From: CAZKCK01 sp964552325
Lineage (GTDB): Bacteria; Bacteroidota; Bacteroidia; Bacteroidales; TTA-H9
Reading direction: 5' to 3'
NCBI GenBank assembly: GCA_964552325.1
Contig: CAZKHA010000116.1
Location: forward strand, 1-11,153
DNA length: 11,153 bases
Within the stretch, counting starts at the first letter, position 1, and each line of letters begins with the position of its first letter. Of the stretch, positions 7,625 to 11,153 are shown piece after piece. The notes below the pieces were generated by a model. It was not told where the DNA came from. It did no database searches and saw only the letters and a list, made by a program, of their open reading frames with translations. The position numbers and the translations under genes are program-made.

Positions 7625-8200
7625 ATGAAATACGTATGGATTTTAGACAATGGGCATGGCGTAAACACGGCTGGGAAACGCTCCCCAAAGCTGCCAAATG
7701 AAAGCCAACTGCTTGAATACGAATATAATCGTTCGATTGTAAACAGCCTAGCTACTTTGCTACATTCCGCTGGGATAAACTACCACATCCTGGTTCCCGA
7801 ACTGAACGACATACCCTTGGCAGAACGGGTTGCCAGAGCCAACACCCTGCCCGGCAATGCCAAAAGGCTCGTCTCGATTCATGGAAACTCGGCAGTTGAC
7901 GAATTAATATGGCATCCAGCCTCCGGTATCGAAACATTCCATTTCCCGGGAAGCGAAAAAGGCGCAGCCTTGGCAGAAGTGTTTCAACGGCATTTAATTG
8001 CCACAACCCATTGGAAAAACAGAGGCGTTAAAACCGACAAGTTCTACATCCTTAAGCACACTAGCATGACCTCTATTCTTACGGAAAATGGGTTCTACTC
8101 AAATCAAGCCGAATGCCTTAAGATGATGGATAGCGCTTGGAGAGAAAAAATAGCTTTGGCACATTACAATGCCATCGTCGAAATTGAACAAACAGTGTAA
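7625..8200 (+). CDS. N-acetylmuramoyl-L-alanine amidase (Amidase_3), no signal peptide
   Basis: A zinc amidase that cleaves the bond between MurNAc and the L-Ala of the stem peptide. The 191-residue protein is a single catalytic domain: LDNGHG (7-12) with zinc ligand His11, LLEYEYN (29-35) with Glu31 as the likely second ligand, VSIHGNS (83-89) with His86, and LTENGFYSN (152-160) with Glu154 as the catalytic glutamate. All four expected residues are present, so it should be active. It has neither a signal peptide, a membrane helix nor a wall-binding domain, unlike ordinary AmiC-type housekeeping amidases and like many phage endolysins of this family. A GTG 26 codons upstream (7547) would add residues that also do not form a signal peptide, and it conflicts with the promoter just before it. 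The next gene starts 21 bases downstream. Substrate access would need a membrane lesion, a dedicated exporter or cell lysis. Confidence 0.93.
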   Translation: MKYVWILDNGHGVNTAGKRSPKLPNESQLLEYEYNRSIVNSLATLLHSAGINYHILVPELNDIPLAERVARANTLPGNAKRLVSIHGNSAVDELIWHPASGIETFHFPGSEKGAALAEVFQRHLIATTHWKNRGVKTDKFYILKHTSMTSILTENGFYSNQAECLKMMDSAWREKIALAHYNAIVEIEQTV

Positions 8201-8221
8201 ACATAGCACAATAGCATCAAT

Positions 8222-9472
8222 ATGTTAGGCTCATCCATCCTTGAAGTTGTAATAGGGATACTGTTCATATTCCTACTTTACAGCCTTTTAGCAACCGGAA
8301 TTCAAGAATTATTAGCCTCAGTTTTTGGCTTAAGGGCTCGGGTATTACGCAGGGGCATTCATCGGATGCTTACCGACGACACCCATGAATTTTTAAACAA
8401 CAAAGGCGTTAATAAATGGGCTCTAAAGATTTGGGCTAAGTTGAAAAGCTTCGTGATGTTCTTTTTTCCGTATTTCTTACAGTATGCTAACCTTAAACCA
8501 AACCTTGCATCCGCTTTTTATGAAATGCCAGGCATTAAATATCTTGGCTTATCAAATTGGTTTAAAAGACCGTCATATATTAGGCCGGAAGCCTTTGCCC
8601 AAAACCTTGTCTTGTTGCTAAAAAGCAATTCGCAAGCCCCTGATGGACAGCAATCAATTGATTGGGCCTTGCAAAACGGAACTTGCAATTTGGGCAACAT
8701 ACTTATACCCATCCAACCTGAAACAAAATCGTATCTCGTTGCTTTATGGCAAGAATCGGGCAAACAGGAAATTGAATTTAGAAAACTGCTGATGGCATGG
8801 TATGATGCCACCATGGAACGGGTTACTGGTTTGTATAAACGCAAAGCGCAACTCAATACATTTATTATTGGCTTCATAATTGCTCTAACCTTTAACGTAA
8901 ATACAATAAAAATAGCCAGCAAACTTTTTAAAGACGATGATGCGAGGGCGCAAATCACACAATTGGCTGTGGCTTCCATTCAAGTGCCCACTACTTCTGA
9001 CACCACCAATACTTCAAGCCTCGACTCGCTGGCTCTTCAAGCTAAAAAAGTAATGAAAATGCTTGAGACTGATTTGGCCACCCCAAACAACCTCCTCGCC
9101 TTAGGTTGGGACATTCCGGTTGATTTTACGGATTATGCAATACCTAACGACTCACCAAACGGACAGCCCATGCTTACATCCGATAGCAACAATTCAACCT
9201 TAAAAGCAGAAACCACTCCTACAGCTTGTGAATTGATTATGCAGCGCTTGTATCGCGAAAGGCTGAAAGCAGGAATAACAAATCCGAATCTTGCTTTGAC
9301 CTTGCCCGAGAAAATTCAATTTGTTGCAACTATGGCAAGCCAACGTGAGGCCTTTCTTGGTTTGCTAATCACAGCTATTGCCGTTTCGATGGGCGCCCCG
9401 TTTTGGTTCGATTTGCTCTCAAAAGTCATGAAATTTAAAAATCCTCCTCCACCCAGCGAAAAACCAGCATAA
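8222..9472 (+). CDS. Membrane protein of an uncharacterised family (C-terminal GAPFWFDLL motif)
   Basis: No function is known to me for this 416-residue protein, but its plan matches a widespread family of bacterial hypothetical proteins. The N-terminus is a hydrophobic helix (about 6-33) followed by QELLASVFGLRARVLRRGI (28-46). The middle has PSYIRPEAFAQNLVLLL (117-133) and WYDATMERVTGLYKRKAQ (193-210), leading into a second hydrophobic helix (about 212-228). A variable stretch rich in Ser, Thr and Asn (about 255-335) surrounds LLALGWDIP (291-299). The C-terminal helix contains LLITAIAVSMGAPFWFDLLS (381-400), then a proline-rich tail. Three membrane segments are likely; a further aromatic hydrophobic patch at about 76-90 may also touch the membrane. 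The gene lies 21 bases after the amidase and two bases before the next gene, so it is surely co-transcribed with both. In a lysis-type reading it would be the candidate membrane-permeabilising or export partner, but it is far larger than a typical holin and this is inference. Confidence 0.85.
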   Translation: MLGSSILEVVIGILFIFLLYSLLATGIQELLASVFGLRARVLRRGIHRMLTDDTHEFLNNKGVNKWALKIWAKLKSFVMFFFPYFLQYANLKPNLASAFYEMPGIKYLGLSNWFKRPSYIRPEAFAQNLVLLLKSNSQAPDGQQSIDWALQNGTCNLGNILIPIQPETKSYLVALWQESGKQEIEFRKLLMAWYDATMERVTGLYKRKAQLNTFIIGFIIALTFNVNTIKIASKLFKDDDARAQITQLAVASIQVPTTSDTTNTSSLDSLALQAKKVMKMLETDLATPNNLLALGWDIPVDFTDYAIPNDSPNGQPMLTSDSNNSTLKAETTPTACELIMQRLYRERLKAGITNPNLALTLPEKIQFVATMASQREAFLGLLITAIAVSMGAPFWFDLLSKVMKFKNPPPPSEKPA

Positions 9473-9474
9473 CA

Positions 9475-9852
9475 ATGGAAAACAATAAAACCCTTAAGGT
9501 ATTGCTGCTATTTGTCATCCTTTTAATAGCTGGCAACCTATTTGTAAGCCTGTTTAACACCGGCCAAATACAGTCAACAAAAAAAGAGCTAAAGCAAGCC
9601 AAAGAATTGATAACCTCAGCCACGCAACATTTGGCGAAAGCCCAACTGGCAATCGATAGTTTACAAGCACATCTTATGGTGGCACGCACCCAATTGAATG
9701 GGTACAACCAAGAAGTTGCACAGTTAAATGCCTCCATAAAAAACCGTATTGGTCAGTTAGACAACAATATTGATAATATGTTGGCCGAAATGCGCAAAAA
9801 ACACCTCGAACTCAAAAAACTCCAAGACGAACTTAACAAACTCGAAAAATGA
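9475..9852 (+). CDS. Inner-membrane-anchored coiled-coil protein (i-spanin-like architecture)
   Basis: The 125-residue protein has one N-terminal membrane helix (about 8-27, LKVLLLFVILLIAGNLFVSL) and then, up to its end, an almost continuous alpha-helical coiled coil rich in Lys, Glu, Gln and Leu (about 31-125; for example KKELKQAKELITSATQHLAK). There is no signal-peptidase site and no catalytic motif. The predicted topology is N-terminus in the cytoplasm and coiled coil in the periplasm, which is the plan of phage Rz-type inner-membrane spanins. Such a simple plan also occurs in many unrelated proteins, so it is an architectural match only. The ATG sits two bases after the stop of the 416-residue membrane protein, and the stop codon overlaps the next start in an ATGA, implying tight translational coupling on both sides. 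Confidence 0.85.
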   Translation: MENNKTLKVLLLFVILLIAGNLFVSLFNTGQIQSTKKELKQAKELITSATQHLAKAQLAIDSLQAHLMVARTQLNGYNQEVAQLNASIKNRIGQLDNNIDNMLAEMRKKHLELKKLQDELNKLEK

Positions 9853-10376
9853 AAAATATCTTGCTTTTGCTAACCTTAAGCATTGGGCTAGGCAACTTGT
9901 TGGCTCAAAATGGATTGGTGAAACCTTTTGGGGCCTGCGGCCCTTACGACAAACCTCTACATGCCACTGTGGGCGAAACAATACGTATTGAATGCGATTC
10001 TGCCGTAATTATAAACCAAGCCCGATACAAGCTTTACGAACGGGCTGGCTTGGCTGTATTAAGTTACGATCCTTCGTTTTACGAAGACATTGTAAACGAA
10101 TTTCAAGAAAAAGGGATGGTAATGCAAGCCTGGGCTGATTCGCTAAACAAATCTTACACACGTTTAAGCCTTTCGTACAGCAACACGCTCACAAAAACCG
10201 AACAAGAGCTTAACACCATGCAAACCAATATAAAAGAGGCTACCCTAAACCTTGATCAAGCCAAAAACAACCTCGACAATGCCCTAAAAAACCTGAACAA
10301 GGCTCGGTGGGAGAAATGGCTCTGGGCTGCGGGTGGAATAGTGGTAGGCGGAATGATTGTGGCAGTAGCAAATTAA
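9849..10376 (+). CDS. Exported coiled-coil protein with C-terminal membrane helix
   Basis: I do not recognise this 175-residue protein. Residues 1-20 form a signal peptide (MKNILLLLTLSIGLGNLLAQ) with a likely cleavage before Asn21. A short globular part follows (about 21-85) with two cysteines, Cys30 in GACGPYD and Cys49 in RIECDS, which could pair in the periplasm. A long helical coiled-coil region spans about 88-155 (TKTEQELNTMQTNIKEATLN), and the end is a glycine-zipper-like membrane helix (about 157-174, WLWAAGGIVVGGMIVAVAN). There is no lipobox, so it is not a classical Rz1-like lipoprotein. The start overlaps the stop of the preceding coiled-coil gene by four bases (ATGA), so the two products are made together and may interact through their coiled coils. 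The Lys/Arg cluster before the C-terminal helix (KARWEK) would lie on the periplasmic side if the signal peptide is used, against the positive-inside tendency. The topology is therefore uncertain. Confidence 0.85.
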   Translation: MKNILLLLTLSIGLGNLLAQNGLVKPFGACGPYDKPLHATVGETIRIECDSAVIINQARYKLYERAGLAVLSYDPSFYEDIVNEFQEKGMVMQAWADSLNKSYTRLSLSYSNTLTKTEQELNTMQTNIKEATLNLDQAKNNLDNALKNLNKARWEKWLWAAGGIVVGGMIVAVAN

Positions 10377-10434
10377 ACACCAATCCGATAAAACCAGACA
10401 TATCACATCAACATAAATTTAATTGTTTTTTAAC

Positions 10435-10923
10435 ATGAAAATCACAAAAGTATCAGAAAACTGCATCAAACTCATCGAACATTTTGAGTGTGGAGGCAAC
10501 ATTACAAAATACCTAACCGCCTACAAATGCCCCGCCGGCGTATGGACCATTGGGATTGGCACCACTTACTATCCGGATGGTAGCCGCGTTAAAGAAGGCG
10601 ACACCTGCAGCCTTGAACAAGCCTATGATTACCTAAAGCATGAGCTAACAGCCACAGAAATTAAAGTTGATTCCATCACTACAGATGCCGTTAACCAACC
10701 ACAATTCGATAGTTTGGTAAGCTTTGCTTATAACGTGGGTGTTGGCAATTTAAAAGCCTCTACCCTACTCAAAAAAGTGAACCGAAACCCCAATGACCCC
10801 GAAATTGAAAAAGAATTCAACAAATGGGTGTATGCCAAAGGCGTAAAGTTGCAAGGGCTTATAAGACGTAGAAAATCTGAATCTTGGCTATACTTTAAGA
10901 ATGAAGTGAAACTTGATTTTTAA
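10435..10923 (+). CDS. GH24 lysozyme (T4/R21 endolysin type), no signal peptide
   Basis: A muramidase of glycoside hydrolase family 24, cutting the MurNAc-GlcNAc beta-1,4 bond. The 162-residue protein is one catalytic domain. LIEHFE (13-18) ends in the catalytic Glu18; AYKCPAGVWTIGIGTT (29-44) carries Cys32 and Thr38 at the positions of the Asp and Thr of the T4 triad; the family-typical YYPDGSRVKEGD follows (45-56). FDSLVSFAYNVGVGNLKAST (about 99-118) and LQGLIRRRKSE (about 143-153) are also hallmarks. Cys in place of Asp occurs in other phage lysozymes, so activity is expected. The spacing from Glu18 to Cys32 is five residues longer than in T4 because of an inserted CGGNI-like loop. There is no signal peptide or signal-anchor helix. 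An in-frame TTG at 10423 would add only four residues; the ATG is preferred. It starts 58 bases after the preceding gene with no clear -7 box, so it is probably the last gene of the amidase unit. Confidence 0.93.
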   Translation: MKITKVSENCIKLIEHFECGGNITKYLTAYKCPAGVWTIGIGTTYYPDGSRVKEGDTCSLEQAYDYLKHELTATEIKVDSITTDAVNQPQFDSLVSFAYNVGVGNLKASTLLKKVNRNPNDPEIEKEFNKWVYAKGVKLQGLIRRRKSESWLYFKNEVKLDF

Positions 10924-11057
10924 TCAATGCTATCCGAGAAATTTGAAGATTCTGAACGAAAGATAATGAAGCAAACTATATTCAATTGCAAACAGCATAA
11001 TCTTCTAAAAAGCTTATTTACAACCAGTTGAACACTTTCATATATACCCAAATTGGC
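10924..11057. other. Convergent intergenic gap
   Basis: This 134-base AT-rich stretch separates the lysozyme gene from the AraC-family fragment. I see no gene and no strong hairpin followed by a T-run, although transcription from both sides should end near here. The only inverted repeat noticed is a weak seven-base pair (10945-10951 with 10999-11005). Confidence 0.5.
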
Positions 11058-11153
11058 TCAATTCTTCTTAAACTCGCTGGGCGTTTTGCCAGTTTGCTTC
11101 TTAAATGCCGCGTTAAAAGTTGATTTTGACACAAAACCAACCATTTGGGCGAT
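11058..11153 (-). CDS. AraC-family transcriptional regulator, C-terminal fragment
   Basis: The last 31 codons of a minus-strand gene enter from the right edge and end at a TGA (complement at 11058-11060). The residues are the end of the second helix-turn-helix of an AraC/XylS domain: IAQMVGFVSKSTFNAAFKK followed by QTGKTPSEFKKN, matching the family pattern IA..vGF.s.s.F...FKk..G.tP..f. The effector-binding or sensor part lies outside, so the signal it senses and the genes it controls cannot be told. It converges on the lysozyme gene across a 134-base gap. Confidence 0.85.
   Translation of the reverse strand: MAQMVGFVSKSTFNAAFKKQTGKTPSEFKKN

Noticed and set aside
8518..8979. Minus-strand open frame of 153 codons
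   Set aside because: It is antisense to the 416-residue membrane protein, including its conserved WYDATMERVTGLYKRKAQ region. It has no recognisable domain or start context, so it is a shadow.
7625..10923. Contractile injection system or type VI secretion locus
   Set aside because: Wall hydrolases and coiled-coil proteins can accompany such loci, but no sheath, tube, baseplate, spike or AAA+ ATPase gene is visible.
10945..11005. Inverted repeat GAAGATT/AATCTTC as a terminator after the lysozyme gene
   Set aside because: The arms are only seven bases, separated by 47 bases, with no T-run. It is too weak to call a terminator.
7514..11057. Intact prophage
   Set aside because: Lysozyme and amidase genes suggest phage ancestry, but no integrase, repressor, terminase, capsid or tail gene, and no attachment-site repeat, is present in the window. 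A prophage edge beyond 11153 cannot be ruled out.

Overview
The window looks like a chromosomal segment from a member of the Bacteroidota. Three things support this: two proteins built like type IX secretion (T9SS) substrates, one carrying a complete type B (gliding-motility-type) sorting domain; promoter-like TAnnTTTG boxes, the Bacteroidota -7 element; and starts that lack a clear Shine-Dalgarno sequence. The sequence does not allow a finer placement. I found no tRNA, rRNA, CRISPR array, insertion sequence, integrase or phage structural gene.

Layout. Positions 1-1968 (minus strand) hold the first 656 codons of a large secreted repeat protein that runs off the left edge. A divergent intergenic region (1969-2223) leads into a plus-strand block. 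This block starts with murF (last step of the cytoplasmic peptidoglycan precursor) overlapping anmK (recycling of anhydro-MurNAc), followed by a small CoA-binding-domain protein. Next come a 427-residue T9SS type B protein (5162-6445) and mnmH/selU, the tRNA 2-selenouridine synthase (6483-7496).

From 7514 to 10923 a well-formed Bacteroidota promoter precedes five closely spaced plus-strand genes: a zinc N-acetylmuramoyl-L-alanine amidase without a signal peptide; a 416-residue membrane protein of an uncharacterised family; a 125-residue inner-membrane coiled-coil protein; a 175-residue exported coiled-coil protein with a C-terminal membrane helix; and a GH24 (T4/R21-type) lysozyme, also without a signal peptide. 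Two endolysin-like enzymes around three envelope proteins recall a phage lysis cassette (endolysin, holin, spanins), yet the upstream neighbours are housekeeping genes. This is the most interesting part of the window and I know of no described system with this composition. The joint function is inference.

The right edge (11058-11153, minus strand) holds the last 31 codons of an AraC-family regulator, convergent with the lysozyme gene. Peptidoglycan is a recurring theme: MurF makes precursor, AnmK recycles it, and the amidase and lysozyme cut it. The sequence does not show that these genes are co-regulated.
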